Below, piece after piece: positions 1-8,886 of a DNA stretch of 64,000 bases. Source of the DNA: Comamonas sp. KCTC 72670 (GTDB lineage: Bacteria; Myxococcota; Myxococcia; Myxococcales; Myxococcaceae); the NCBI GenBank assembly GCA_014656495.1, contig BNCN01000010.1, positions 1-64,000 of the forward strand, read 5' to 3'. Both the position numbers and the translations under genes were made by a program. The number at the start of each line of letters is the position of its first letter. Position 1 is the stretch's first letter. The notes beneath the pieces are model-generated. The model did not search any database. It was not told the origin of the DNA and saw only the letters and a program-made list of their open reading frames with translations.

Positions 1-125
1 GCGCCGCCCGTCTTCGCCAGCACCTTGGTGATGGCGGCCGTCAGCGACGTCTTGCCGTGGTCCACGTGTCCGATCGTGCCGATGTTCACGTGGGGCTTGT
101 TACGTTCGAACTTTTCCTTGGCCAT
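1..125 (-). CDS. tuf: Elongation factor Tu, N-terminal part (cut by window edge)
   Basis: The GTPase that delivers aminoacyl-tRNA to the ribosomal A site. Only the first 41 codons lie in the window; the gene continues beyond base 1. The translated start [20 protein letters not shown] followed by [11 protein letters not shown] is the canonical EF-Tu N-terminus with the P-loop GHVDHGKT. The ATG is at 125-123, preceded on the minus strand by GAGGAGAGG. It lies downstream of fusA in the usual str order, with a 144-base gap that may hold a terminator or its own promoter. Identity is certain; the rest of the protein cannot be assessed. Confidence 0.97.
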
Positions 126-236
126 GGCCTCTCCTCACGGGGTTGCCGGTCCGAAGCCCGGCACGTCTCGACTCGCGGAAAACAACTGCGAAGGTGCTGC
201 GTCCTGCTCCAAAGCTGCCACAACGTCAACTGAAAT

Positions 237-261
237 CGCCCGGCAGGCCCTCCACCGGGCG
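237..261 (-). terminator. Possible weak hairpin terminator between fusA and tuf
   Basis: Seven-base-pair inverted repeat (CGCCCGG / CCGGGCG) with an 11-base loop, just after the fusA stop. On the minus strand it is followed by ATTTCAGTTG, which is only weakly T-rich, so it may instead be an attenuator or a chance hairpin. Confidence 0.3.
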
Positions 262-269
262 GTGTCCAC

Positions 270-2345
270 TCAGCGGTTGAGCGCCGTCTTCGGCGCGGGC
301 GCGTAGTGGCTGAACTGCATGGTGTACGTCGCCCTTCCCTGGCTGCGGCTGCGCAGGTCGGTGGAGTAACCGAACATGGCCGCCAAGGGGACCTGCGCCT
401 GGATGGCCTGCACCCGGCCAGGCCGGGGCGTCATGCCCAGGACCTTCCCGCGGCGGCCGTTCAAGTCTCCGATGACATCGCCCATGAAGTCCTCGGGCGT
501 GACGATCTCGCAGTTCATGATGGGCTCGAGGAGCACGGGCGTGGCCGAGCGCACGGCGTCCTTGAACGCCAGCGAGCCGGCGATCTTGAACGCCATCTCG
601 CTCGAGTCCACGTCGTGCATGGAGCCGTCGAAGGCCTCCACGTGCACGTCCACCATGGGGTAGCCCGCCACCGGCCCGTTCTGCATGGCCTCGGCGCAGC
701 CGGCCTTCACGGCGTCCACGAACTCCTTGGACACCACGCCGCCGGTGACCTTGTTCTCGAACGAGAACCCCTTCCCCGGCTCGTTGGGCGCCACGCGCAG
801 CCAGATGTGGCCGTACTGGCCGCGGCCGCCCGTCTGGCGGATGTACTTCCCTTCCATCTCCACCTGGCTGGTCACCGTCTCGCGGTAGGCCACCTGGGGC
901 TTGCCGATGTTCGCGTCGACCTTGAACTCGCGAAGGAGCCTGTCGACGATGATTTCCAGGTGGAGCTCGCCCATGCCGGCGATGAGCGTCTGCCCCGTCT
1001 CCTCGTTCGTCTTCACGCGGAAGGACGGGTCCTCCATGGCCAGCCGCTGCAGGGACTGGAGGATCTTGTCCTGGTCCGCCGTGGACTTCGGCTCGATGGC
1101 GATGTCGATGACGGGCTCGGGGAACTCCATCCGCTCCAGGACGATGGGGTGCTTGTCGTCGCAGAGCGTGTCGCCCGTGCCGGCCAGCTTCAGGCCCACC
1201 ACCGCGCAGATATCACCGGCGTAGCACTCGGTGATTTCGTCCTTCTTGTCGGCGCGCATCTGCACGAGCCGGCTGACGCGCTCGCGCTTGCCCTTCACCG
1301 AGTTCCACACCGCGGAGCCCGCCTCCAGCTTGCCCGAGTACACGCGGAGGAACGTCAGCGTCTGGGACTGGAACGCGGGGTCGTTCATGATCTTGAACGC
1401 CAGCGCGCTGAAGGGCGCGTCGTCCCGGGTCTCGCGCACGGCGTCCTCGCCGTTGGGCGTCTTGCCGTGGATGGGGGGCACCTCCAGCGGGCTGGGCAGG
1501 TAGTCCACCACCGCGTCCAGCAGCGGCTGCACGCCCTTGTGGCGGAAGGCCGAGCCGCAGAACACCGGGAACAGCTTCAGGCCCACGCAGCCCTTGCGGA
1601 TGGCCGCCCGCACCTCGTCCTCGGTCAGCTCCACGCCCTCCAGGAACTTCTCCGTGAGCGCGTCGTCCTGCTCGGCAGCGGCCTCGAGCAGCTCGGCGCG
1701 GGCGGCGTCCGCCTCGTCCCGCAGCTCCTCGGGGATGTCCGTCTCCTCGTAGCGGCTCCCCTGCTCCGAGTCCTGGAACACCAGGGCCTTCATCTTGAGC
1801 AGGTCGATGACGCCGCGGTGCTTGTCCTCCGCGCCCAGCGGCAGCTGCATGCGGACCGCGCGCGCGCCCAGCTTCTCGCGGATGGTGCCCACGGACATCT
1901 CGAAGTCGGCGCCCACGCGGTCCATCTTGTTGATGAAGCAGATGCGGGGGACCTTGTACTTGTCCGCCTGCCGCCAGACCGTCTCGGACTGCGGCTCCAC
2001 GCCGTTCACGGCGTCGAACACGGCGATGGCGCCGTCCAGCACGCGCAGGCTGCGCTCCACCTCGATGGTGAAGTCCACGTGCCCCGGCGTGTCGATGATG
2101 TTGACGCGGTAGCGCTGGTCCCGCCGGTTCCAGAAGGCGGAGATGGCGGCGGACGTGATGGTGATGCCACGCTCGCGCTCCTGCACCATCCAGTCGGTGG
2201 TGGTGTTGCCTTCGTGCACCTCGCCCATCCGGTGGATGGCGCCGGTGTAGAAGAGGATGCGCTCTGTGGTCGTCGTCTTGCCGGCATCGATGTGCGCCAT
2301 GATGCCGATGTTGCGGTAGCGCTCGAGGGGGTACTCACGGGCCAT
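270..2345 (-). CDS. fusA: Elongation factor G
   Basis: Translational GTPase that drives ribosomal translocation and, with RRF, ribosome recycling. The 691-residue length is normal for EF-G. The GTPase motifs are clear: the P-loop AHIDAGKTT at residues 17-25, DTPGHVDF, and NKMDRVGAD. The C-terminal domain IV/V sequence (GRGQYGHIW, then [13 protein letters not shown]) is also canonical. The start is supported by AGGAGAGG upstream. It lies third in rpsL-rpsG-fusA-tuf, but a strong intrinsic terminator (2430-2468) separates it from rpsG, so it may have its own promoter or depend on readthrough. Nothing unusual is seen in the protein. Confidence 0.98.
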   Translation of the reverse strand: MAREYPLERYRNIGIMAHIDAGKTTTTERILFYTGAIHRMGEVHEGNTTTDWMVQERERGITITSAAISAFWNRRDQRYRVNIIDTPGHVDFTIEVERSLRVLDGAIAVFDAVNGVEPQSETVWRQADKYKVPRICFINKMDRVGADFEMSVGTIREKLGARAVRMQLPLGAEDKHRGVIDLLKMKALVFQDSEQGSRYEETDIPEELRDEADAARAELLEAAAEQDDALTEKFLEGVELTEDEVRAAIRKGCVGLKLFPVFCGSAFRHKGVQPLLDAVVDYLPSPLEVPPIHGKTPNGEDAVRETRDDAPFSALAFKIMNDPAFQSQTLTFLRVYSGKLEAGSAVWNSVKGKRERVSRLVQMRADKKDEITECYAGDICAVVGLKLAGTGDTLCDDKHPIVLERMEFPEPVIDIAIEPKSTADQDKILQSLQRLAMEDPSFRVKTNEETGQTLIAGMGELHLEIIVDRLLREFKVDANIGKPQVAYRETVTSQVEMEGKYIRQTGGRGQYGHIWLRVAPNEPGKGFSFENKVTGGVVSKEFVDAVKAGCAEAMQNGPVAGYPMVDVHVEAFDGSMHDVDSSEMAFKIAGSLAFKDAVRSATPVLLEPIMNCEIVTPEDFMGDVIGDLNGRRGKVLGMTPRPGRVQAIQAQVPLAAMFGYSTDLRSRSQGRATYTMQFSHYAPAPKTALNR

Positions 2346-2429
2346 GACTCAATACCTCTCCTGGTAGGAAGGGCGGGCCCAAGGCCTCGACACCTGCCGG
2401 CCGGACGATTTCAGAGAACCTGCTCCACC

Positions 2430-2468
2430 TAACAAAACCGCCCGGATGCATCCTCTGCATCCGGGCGG
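2430..2468 (-). terminator. Strong intrinsic terminator between rpsG and fusA
   Basis: A perfect 13-bp stem (CCGCCCGGATGCA / TGCATCCGGGCGG, positions 2438-2450 and 2456-2468) with a 5-base loop. In minus-strand orientation it is followed by GGTTTTGTTAGG, a short U-rich tail. It lies 21 bases beyond the rpsG stop. Confidence 0.8.
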
Positions 2469-2489
2469 CGACCGCGAAGCCTCGAGGGC

Positions 2490-2960
2490 CTACCAGCGGT
2501 AGTGAGCGAAGGCCTTGTTGGCCTCCGCCATCTTGTGCGTGTCTTCACGCTTCTTCACCGCGTTACCGCGGTTGTTGGCGGCGTCCATGATCTCGCCGGC
2601 CAGCTTCTCCTGCATGGTCTTCTCGCCACGCGCCTTGGAGTAGCTGATGATCCACCGCATGCCGAGGGCGACGCGGCGGTCCTGACGGACCTCGACGGGC
2701 ACCTGGTAGGTGGCGCCACCGACGCGGCGGCTCTTGACCTCGAGAACCGGCTTCACGTTGTCGAGGGCCTTCTTGAAGGTCTTGAGGGGGTCTTCCTTCG
2801 CGCGCTCCTCGATGAGGGCGAAGGCACCGTAGCAAACGCCTTCCGCGATGGACTTCTTGCCCTTCCGCATCAGGTCGTTGACGAACTTGGTGACGAGCCG
2901 GTCCTGGAACTTCGGATCCGGAAGAATCTTGCGCTTGGCGACTACGCGACGGCGAGGCAT
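2490..2960 (-). CDS. rpsG: 30S ribosomal protein S7
   Basis: Primary 16S rRNA-binding protein that nucleates assembly of the 30S head. The 156 residues match the usual bacterial length. Recognisable sequences are the N-terminus [32 protein letters not shown] (the variant of VxxxRR..LAxRWI), and the C-terminal [15 protein letters not shown]. The gene is downstream of rpsL with a gap of about 150 bases and is likely cotranscribed from the promoter at 3566-3593. A strong hairpin terminator follows it. Confidence 0.98.
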   Translation of the reverse strand: MPRRRVVAKRKILPDPKFQDRLVTKFVNDLMRKGKKSIAEGVCYGAFALIEERAKEDPLKTFKKALDNVKPVLEVKSRRVGGATYQVPVEVRQDRRVALGMRWIISYSKARGEKTMQEKLAGEIMDAANNRGNAVKKREDTHKMAEANKAFAHYRW

Positions 2961-3112
2961 CTCTTCTCTCTTCCCTTACGCCCCATTCTCCACGTGGGAG
3001 AGCACTCACGGGGCTTCATGTAGCAACGGAGGAACTTCACAGGGACGCTCCCCAGGGTGCGGGGCGATGCGTCCGGACACTGCGATTCAGAAGGTGATCC
3101 GCGAGACGCCGA

Positions 3113-3484
3113 TCAACTCGGGCGCTTCGCACCGTACTTGGAGCGGCTCTGCTTGCGGCCCGCGACACCCACGGAGTCCAGCGTTCCACGGACGATGTGG
3201 TAGCGGACGCCCGGGAGGTCCTTCACACGGCCACCGCGAATCATCACCACCGAGTGCTCCTGGAGGTTGTGACCCACGCCGGGGATGTAGGACGTGACCT
3301 CGATCCCGTTCGTCAGACGAACACGGGCCACCTTGCGGAGGGCCGAGTTCGGCTTCTTCGGGGTCGTGGTGTACACGCGGGTGCAGACGCCACGCTTCTG
3401 AGGGGACTCCTTGAGCGCGGGGCTCTTGCCCTTGACGACGAGCTTCTCGCGGCCCTTGCGGACCAGCTGGCTAATGGTCGGCAC
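3113..3484 (-). CDS. rpsL: 30S ribosomal protein S12
   Basis: Decoding-centre protein of the 30S subunit and the classical streptomycin-resistance locus. The 123 residues match the family length. Motifs seen are [14 protein letters not shown], the conserved [16 protein letters not shown] (containing the lysine associated with streptomycin resistance), [26 protein letters not shown] and KYGAKRPS. It is the first gene of the minus-strand str cluster, with a near-consensus sigma-70-type promoter about 80 bases upstream. The protein appears streptomycin-sensitive in type: the lysines of the PNSALRK and GGRVKDLP loops are intact. Confidence 0.98.
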   Translation of the reverse strand: MPTISQLVRKGREKLVVKGKSPALKESPQKRGVCTRVYTTTPKKPNSALRKVARVRLTNGIEVTSYIPGVGHNLQEHSVVMIRGGRVKDLPGVRYHIVRGTLDSVGVAGRKQSRSKYGAKRPS

Positions 3485-3565
3485 TGATACCTCTTCTTCG
3501 GGTTCGTCGCCGCCCGAGACAAATGGCGGCGCATATCTACCTACAGGACTACGGAAAGGCGCGCG

Positions 3566-3593
3566 AGTATAGGAAGGGGCCCATCCGTGTCAA
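3566..3593 (-). promoter_or_regulatory. Vegetative (sigma-70-like) promoter of rpsL-rpsG
   Basis: On the minus strand a TTGACA -35 box (3593-3588) and TATACT -10 box (3571-3566) are separated by 16 bases. The -10 ends about 80 bases before the rpsL start codon. This is one of the few AT-containing stretches in a very GC-rich region and matches the strong ribosomal-protein promoter expected here. Confidence 0.75.
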
Positions 3594-3705
3594 GCACGGC
3601 CTGACCCTTGCCTACAACCGGCCAGGGTCCCAGGTCCCATTCCCAGCTTCGACGCTCCTGCGCACGGCCGGTCTACAACGGGGCGGTCCTCTACTCCGCG
3701 TACGC

Positions 3706-4200
3706 CTAGAAGTCGAGGACCATCACGACCGCGTCCTCGCCCTCGTCCACGTAGTAGTTCGGGCGGATGCCCACCGGTCGGAAGCCGAACGCGCGGTAGA
3801 GCTGGAGCGCGGCCTCGTTGCTCTTGCGCACCTCCAGGGTGGCCAGCGTGCAGCGCCGGGCACGCCCGCGCTCCAGGACCTCGTCCATGACGGCCCGCGC
3901 GACGCCCCGGCGCCGGTGCCTGGGTGCGGTGGCCACGTTGAGCACATGGACCTCGTCGTGGACGATCCAGAAGATGGCCAGGCCCAGCAGCTCGGGGGGC
4001 CCCTCCTCCCGGGGCTCTTCCACGAGGAGGATGGTGGACCACTCGTGCTGCAGCTCCCGCTTCAGCAGGTCCTGGGACCAGGGGTTCTTGAACGCGGCCT
4101 GCTCCAGCGCCATGACGGCGGGCAGGTCCTCCACCATCATCTGCCGGATGGTGTAGCCGTGCCGGGCGCCCGCCGCCGGCTCCTCGCGCATCCGCCTCAT
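3706..4200 (-). CDS. rimI: RimI-type ribosomal protein/N-terminal acetyltransferase (GNAT)
   Basis: GNAT acetyltransferase expected to transfer acetyl from acetyl-CoA to an N-terminal amine, such as that of ribosomal protein S18. The 164-residue protein has the RimI features: a start of the type IRQMMVEDLPAVMALEQAAF, the substrate-side NPWS, the acetyl-CoA loop RHRRRGVARAVM (Q/RxxGxA/G), and LEVRKSNEAALQLYRAFGF with the conserved YxxxGF. The chosen ATG (4200-4198) overlaps the stop of the upstream SurA-like gene as ATGA, indicating translational coupling. An ORF extends further upstream in this frame, but that part is shadow sequence inside the neighbour. The exact substrate is not provable from sequence. 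Confidence 0.85.
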   Translation of the reverse strand: MRRMREEPAAGARHGYTIRQMMVEDLPAVMALEQAAFKNPWSQDLLKRELQHEWSTILLVEEPREEGPPELLGLAIFWIVHDEVHVLNVATAPRHRRRGVARAVMDEVLERGRARRCTLATLEVRKSNEAALQLYRAFGFRPVGIRPNYYVDEGEDAVVMVLDF

Positions 4201-4895
4201 CGACTTGCCTCCCGGGCAAAGGGCGCCACGCGGCGCACCTGCGCCGAGGCTCGCACCTGAGCCAGTTCCTCCGCCGCCAGCGCCCCGTACCGCTCCCGCA
4301 CCAGCTTCTCCCGGATGGCGGTGCGCGAGGCCTCGTAGCCCGCTGGGTACTCGTCCGAATGCTGTTCGAAGTGCCGGCGCACCTCGGTCTCGCCCACCTG
4401 GGCCCTGAGCCGGATGCGGCTGTCGAGGATGCGCTCGGCCCGGAGCCCGCGGGTCAGCACCTGCTCCAGCCCCCGCGCATCCACGTCGTGCTGGGCCAGG
4501 AACCGCTTCAGGGCCGCAGCCCCACCTACGGACACCTGGAAGGCCGCCACGCGCGCCTGGACGTCGGAGGGCTCGGCGGGGAACGCCTGGAGGCGGTCCG
4601 CGTTCAGGACCTGGACCCGCTGGTTGATGACCAGCTCCAGGGCCCTGCGGAGCGTCTCCTCGTCGAGCGGGAGGTCCAGGGCCTGCATGCCGCCCCGCTG
4701 CACGAGCGCGACCCGGGCCTCGAAGCGCAGCTCGCTCAAGGTGAGGACCTGGCCCTCGATGATGGCGACCACCCGGTCCGCCACCCGGCCTTCCACCGCG
4801 GAAGGGGGCGTGGCCGCGGCGCCCGCGGCGGGCACCAGCGAGAGCCAGCCCGCTAGCCACAGGGTATCCGCTCCGGGCCGGCGAGGCGGTGACAT
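4197..4895 (-). CDS. SurA-N-like chaperone-domain protein, no PPIase domain
   Basis: Exported protein of about 232 residues with an N-terminal hydrophobic signal ([16 protein letters not shown]). It then has a SurA N-terminal-type segment: [23 protein letters not shown], a helix-rich body, and paired [10 protein letters not shown] and ADR elements. The parvulin PPIase domain of full SurA is missing, so it may be a periplasmic chaperone for outer-membrane proteins without isomerase activity. The second ATG (4895) is preferred because GGAGG lies directly on the first one. It is coupled to rimI by a four-base overlap and is divergent from dnaJ. Confidence 0.65.
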   Translation of the reverse strand: MSPPRRPGADTLWLAGWLSLVPAAGAAATPPSAVEGRVADRVVAIIEGQVLTLSELRFEARVALVQRGGMQALDLPLDEETLRRALELVINQRVQVLNADRLQAFPAEPSDVQARVAAFQVSVGGAAALKRFLAQHDVDARGLEQVLTRGLRAERILDSRIRLRAQVGETEVRRHFEQHSDEYPAGYEASRTAIREKLVRERYGALAAEELAQVRASAQVRRVAPFAREASR

Positions 4896-5007
4896 GGGCT
4901 CCCTCATCCTCCGGCGACTTTATACATCTCGCACGCTCCGAACAGTCCGTGCTGGCGCGTGCCTACCGACTGGTTACGTTCAACCGGGTACACCACGGCG
5001 GGAACAA

Positions 5008-6180
5008 ATGGCGGACGACTACTACCAGATCCTCGGCGTCGACCGGTCGGCCTCTGCGGAGGACGTCAAGAAGGCGTACCGCAAGCTGGCACGCAAGTAC
5101 CACCCGGATGTCAACCCGGGCAACAAGGCCGCCGAGGAGAAGTTCAAGCAGGTCAGCTCCGCGTTCGAGGTGCTGTCGGACGCGAAGAAGCGCAAGCTCT
5201 ACGACGAGTTCGGGCCCGACGCGGAGAAGATTGGCTTCGACGAGAAGAAGGCGGAGGCCTACCGGGCCTACAAAGCCTCGGCCGGGAGCGCGGGCGCCGG
5301 CGGCATTCCCTACGGCGCCGAGGGCGTCGACCTGGGAGACCTCTTTGGCGACCTGTTCGGAGGCCGGGGTGGCGGCGCGGGCGGCGCTCCCGGGGGCTTC
5401 GATATTGGTGACCTGTTCGGCCGGCGCGGCCGGAATGCGGGCCCCGAACGCGGCGAGGACCTCACCGCCCGCGTCCAGCTCAGCCTGGCCGAGGCCGTGT
5501 CCGGAACCGAGCGCCAGCTCTCCATCACCCGGCCAGGGCGGTGCTCCACGTGCAGCGGCCGGGGGACGTCCGGCCCCGTGTCCACCTGCACCGTCTGCAA
5601 CGGCACCGGCCGGGCCCGGCGGTCCGGGAGCCTGTTCGGCAGTGGCGGCGCGTGCCCCAACTGCCACGGCACCGGCAAGGCCGCCCCACCCTGTCCTCAA
5701 TGCAACGGCGCGGGCGTCCGCGAGGAGCAGGCCCGGCTGACGGTGAAGATTCCCGCGGGCGTCCAGACGGGGTCCAAGGTCCGCCTCTCGGGCCAGGGCG
5801 CGGCGGGGACCCGGGGCGGCCCACCGGGTGACCTCTACATCGAGACCGAGGTGGCCGAGCACCCCCTGGTGCGTCGGGAGGGCGACGACCTGCACCTGGA
5901 CCTGCCCGTGACAGTCTCGGAGGCGCTGCTGGGCGCGGATGTCCGCGTCCCCACCTTCCAGGGCGAGGTCACCGTGAAGGTGCTGCCCCATTCCCAGTCG
6001 GGGCGGCGCATGCGCTTGAAGGGGCGCGGCGTCCCCTCCCTCAAGGGCGGGGCCCCGGGCGACCTGTACCTCCACCTCCAGGTGAAGGTCCCCGAGGAGA
6101 CCACCGCGGAGGCCAGGGCCGCCGCGGAGGCCCTCGCCCGGGCGTACCAGGGCGACGTCCGCCGCGAGCTGACCCTCTAG
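5008..6180 (+). CDS. dnaJ: Chaperone DnaJ (type A J-protein)
   Basis: Co-chaperone that stimulates DnaK ATPase and delivers unfolded substrates. The 390 residues have the full type A layout. The J-domain starts [13 protein letters not shown] with the HPD motif at residues 32-34. A Gly-rich linker follows, then a zinc-binding region with four CxxCxGxG repeats ([32 protein letters not shown]), then two C-terminal beta domains. The ATG is weakly preceded by GGCGGGAACAA. No dnaK or grpE lies nearby, so this may be an additional DnaJ paralogue. A strong hairpin follows the stop. Confidence 0.9.
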   Translation: MADDYYQILGVDRSASAEDVKKAYRKLARKYHPDVNPGNKAAEEKFKQVSSAFEVLSDAKKRKLYDEFGPDAEKIGFDEKKAEAYRAYKASAGSAGAGGIPYGAEGVDLGDLFGDLFGGRGGGAGGAPGGFDIGDLFGRRGRNAGPERGEDLTARVQLSLAEAVSGTERQLSITRPGRCSTCSGRGTSGPVSTCTVCNGTGRARRSGSLFGSGGACPNCHGTGKAAPPCPQCNGAGVREEQARLTVKIPAGVQTGSKVRLSGQGAAGTRGGPPGDLYIETEVAEHPLVRREGDDLHLDLPVTVSEALLGADVRVPTFQGEVTVKVLPHSQSGRRMRLKGRGVPSLKGGAPGDLYLHLQVKVPEETTAEARAAAEALARAYQGDVRRELTL

Positions 6181-6198
6181 CCTCTTGCCTCTTGTCCT

Positions 6199-6230
6199 GG
6201 GCGCCGCACCGTCATAGACGGACGGCGCCC
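6199..6230 (+). terminator. Hairpin terminator after dnaJ
   Basis: A nested stem of 8 bp (GGGCGCCG / CGGCGCCC) plus 5 bp (CCGTC / GACGG) with a 3-base loop, 18 bases after the dnaJ stop. There is no U-tract, so it could also be an RNA-stabilising hairpin. Confidence 0.5.
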
Positions 6231-6271
6231 CACCTCTTCACGCCGCCGAACCCTACGGAGCACACGCGAAC

Positions 6272-7003
6272 ATGGGCCTCTTTGACTTCATCACAGGCGG
6301 CTCGGGCCCCGAGAAAGCCCTCAAGCTCAAGCCCAAGATCACCCAGAAGTACGGTGACCCCGCGACCCGGCAGAAGGCCATCCAGCAGCTCGGCGAGATG
6401 AAGATTCCCGAGGCCGTCTCGGTGCTGCTGGCCCGCTTCACCCTCACCGTGGATCCGCTCACCACGGACGCGGACGAGAAGGAGCACACCTTCGAGCTGG
6501 TGAAGAGCTTCGGCAAGGACGTGGCCGTTCCGCCCATCCTCGAGTTCCTCCGGACCAGCGAGCAGGCCGCGTCCTGGGCCCTGCGGCTGCTCGGTGAGAT
6601 GACCTCCGAGGAAGAGGTCATCTCTGCCTGCGTGGACTCGCTCAAGCACCTGTCCGCCCACTACACGCGCAACCCGGAGAAGAAGGTGGTGCTGCTGCAC
6701 CACGTGTCCGGAAGCCAGGACCCTCGCATCCCCCCCGTGGTGGTGCCCTTCCTGGAGGACATGTCCGACGACGTGAAGATCGCCGCGCTCAAGGCGCTGG
6801 GCGCCTTCAAGTACGAGCCGGCGCGCGAGCCCATGCTGAAGCTGCTCACCGCCGACGAGACGGCCCGCCGGGTGCAGACGTCGGTCCTGAGCGCGCTCGC
6901 CGAGGGTGGCTTCTCCGTGGAGGGCTACCAGGAGAAGGTGCAGCCGCTCCTCGTGGAGCCCTACGCCCTGGGCAACGACCAGCGCATCCAGCGCCGGGCC
7001 TGA
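6272..7003 (+). CDS. HEAT-repeat protein of unknown function
   Basis: A 243-residue soluble protein with no signal peptide or membrane segment. It is built from alpha-helical HEAT-like repeats, with repeated units such as TRQKAIQQLGEMKIPEAVSVL, ASWALRLLGEMTSEEEVI and VKIAALKALGAFKYEPAREPML. Such solenoids usually act as protein-interaction scaffolds. The ATG is preceded by GGAG about 10 bases upstream. It sits alone between dnaJ and a hybrid histidine kinase and may be functionally tied to the kinase, but the 104-base gap and absent motifs give no proof. The partner is unknown. Confidence 0.75.
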   Translation: MGLFDFITGGSGPEKALKLKPKITQKYGDPATRQKAIQQLGEMKIPEAVSVLLARFTLTVDPLTTDADEKEHTFELVKSFGKDVAVPPILEFLRTSEQAASWALRLLGEMTSEEEVISACVDSLKHLSAHYTRNPEKKVVLLHHVSGSQDPRIPPVVVPFLEDMSDDVKIAALKALGAFKYEPAREPMLKLLTADETARRVQTSVLSALAEGGFSVEGYQEKVQPLLVEPYALGNDQRIQRRA

Positions 7004-7107
7004 GTCGCGGCTGTTGTCGTCCAGGTGACACGGCCACTGTCCTCCGGAAGGCCCTGGAGGGCGGAGGCCGTTCACAGCCGCGCGGAACTTGAGCGAGGAT
7101 TCACCCC

Positions 7108-8811
7108 GTGCGCTCAAAGAAGAAGGGGACGCTGGCGGAAGTCGTGCCGCTGCGTCCGGTTGCGAAGGCCGCGAAGAAGACCGCTCCCAAGAAGCGTGTG
7201 ACGAAGCCGGTGCCTCCCGTGGACGGGGATGCCGCTCACCGCGCCCTCCTGGAGATGGCGCGGCACCTGACGGACAACGCGGGGCCCACCGAGGCGCTCC
7301 GCTCCCACCTCCAGACCATCCACACGCTGCTGAAGCCGAAGGTCTGCTACGTGGCGCGCTACTTCCCTTCCCGGGAGCAGCTCCACGTCGAGCACGTGCG
7401 CGGCCGCTATGACGACCGCGTCACCGCCGCCGTTCCGGGCGAGGGCGTGGTGGGGCAGTCCTTCTCCCAGAAGGCCCTGCTGCGCGAGGGAGACACCATC
7501 GCCGTGCCGCTCGAGGGCCCCCAGGGCGTGGGCGGTGTCCTGGTGGTGCTGGGCGCCCGCCGCGAGCCCTCCGACATGCTGTTGCAGTCGCTGGCCGCGC
7601 AGCTCACCGCCGCCTACGAGGTGGCACGCCTACGTGACGACAGCGCGCGCCGCAACAAGGACCTGCAGACGGCCATCGCGGGCCTCAAGAGCTTGGAGCA
7701 GAACCGCGAGGAGCTGCTGGGCAACGTCTCGCATGACTTGAAGAACCCGCTCACCACCATCAAGTCCTACCTGGCAATGATGGGCCGCGAGAAGCTGGGG
7801 CCCCTCACGGATGCCCAGCGGCGCGCGGTGCAGATCTGCGACCGGAACTCGGACCGGATGCTGCGCATGGTGAACGACTTGCTGCTCATGTCCCGGCTCC
7901 AGTCCGGGAAGATGCAGCTCAACCAGCGCCCCTTCGGGCTCAAGGCCGTAGCGGAGGAAGTGGTGCGCGCGCTGGGCGCGCTGGCGGAGCACTGCAAGGT
8001 GCGCGTCGTCATCCCGCCCTGCCCAGAGGTCTTCGTCCGCGGCGACCGCGAGCGCATCGCCGAGGCCATCCACAACCTCGTGGAGAACGGCATCCACCAC
8101 AGCGAGGCGGATGACACCGTCGAGGTGCGCGTGGCCGCCGAGGACGGGCTCGCCATGCTGACCGTCAAGGACAGCGGGCCGGGCATGTCCAGCGAGTCCC
8201 TGGAGCACGTCTTCGACGCCTTCTACCGCGCCACGCCGGGCATGCCCCGGCCGCCGGGCGCGGGGCTCGGGCTGCCCCTGGTGGGGAAGATCGTCGCTCT
8301 GCATGGCGGGCGGATGGAGAGCGCCAGCGTGCTCGGCGAGGGCAGCACCTTCCAGATGGTGCTCCCGATGTTCGCCGGAGCCGTCAGCGCGCCGGAGATG
8401 GCGCAGGCGGCGCCCAAGTCCGGTGGCATCCTCCTGGTGGAGGACGACGCCGACTGCCGCGAGGTGCTCCAACAGGTGCTGGAGCAGGAGGGCTACCGGG
8501 TGATGGCCACCTCGGGTGCCTCCGAGGCGCGGTCCATCCTCTCCCACATCCGGCCCGCCATGGTGCTGCTCGACCTGCGGCTGAGCGAGGAGGACGGGCA
8601 GTCGGTGCTCCGCTTCATCCGTGGCAACGAGTCGCTGGCGGACATCGTCGTGTACATCATCTCGGGTGCCACCGAGGTGGCGTCCCTCACGGCGGGACAG
8701 GGGCTGGAGCGCATCGACGGCTTCTTCGAGAAGCCCCTCAACCTGCCCAAGCTGCTGGACACCGTCTCCGCGGTCGTCCGGCCCAGCCGGCGAGCCCCCG
8801 CCGTTCCCTAG
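7108..8811 (+). CDS. Hybrid histidine kinase (GAF-HisKA-HATPase-REC)
   Basis: Cytoplasmic sensor kinase of 567 residues with no transmembrane segment. In order it has a basic N-terminus, a GAF-like sensory domain (about 45-175), a HisKA dimerisation domain with phospho-acceptor H209 in NVSHDLKNPL, an HATPase_c domain (N-box NLVENGIHHS, G-boxes DSGPGMS and GAGLGLPLVGK), and a C-terminal receiver (about 440-555) with the acidic pair EDD and phospho-acceptor D489 in LLDLRLSEEDG and lysine in FEKPLN. It starts at GTG 7108, preceded by GAGCGAGG. The internal receiver suggests a phosphorelay to an unlinked partner. Signal and output are unknown. Confidence 0.9.
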   Translation: MRSKKKGTLAEVVPLRPVAKAAKKTAPKKRVTKPVPPVDGDAAHRALLEMARHLTDNAGPTEALRSHLQTIHTLLKPKVCYVARYFPSREQLHVEHVRGRYDDRVTAAVPGEGVVGQSFSQKALLREGDTIAVPLEGPQGVGGVLVVLGARREPSDMLLQSLAAQLTAAYEVARLRDDSARRNKDLQTAIAGLKSLEQNREELLGNVSHDLKNPLTTIKSYLAMMGREKLGPLTDAQRRAVQICDRNSDRMLRMVNDLLLMSRLQSGKMQLNQRPFGLKAVAEEVVRALGALAEHCKVRVVIPPCPEVFVRGDRERIAEAIHNLVENGIHHSEADDTVEVRVAAEDGLAMLTVKDSGPGMSSESLEHVFDAFYRATPGMPRPPGAGLGLPLVGKIVALHGGRMESASVLGEGSTFQMVLPMFAGAVSAPEMAQAAPKSGGILLVEDDADCREVLQQVLEQEGYRVMATSGASEARSILSHIRPAMVLLDLRLSEEDGQSVLRFIRGNESLADIVVYIISGATEVASLTAGQGLERIDGFFEKPLNLPKLLDTVSAVVRPSRRAPAVP

Positions 8812-8886
8812 GTGGCGGATTCGCGACGGGAGCGCACAAGAGGTGGCCGGAAGCCACCTCGGTTTGTCTAGTATCCGCGCAGTCCC

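Noticed and set aside
306..2432. Long open frame of 708 codons on the plus strand opposite fusA
   Set aside because: It is a mirror of fusA caused by very high GC at third positions; it has no conserved motifs and no ribosome site, and its protein is rich in Arg, His, Leu and Val.
4907..5007. TATAAA-type -10 box in the interval between the SurA-like gene and dnaJ
   Set aside because: A TATAAA lies near 4918-4923 on the minus strand, but no fitting -35 is seen, so I do not list it as a promoter.
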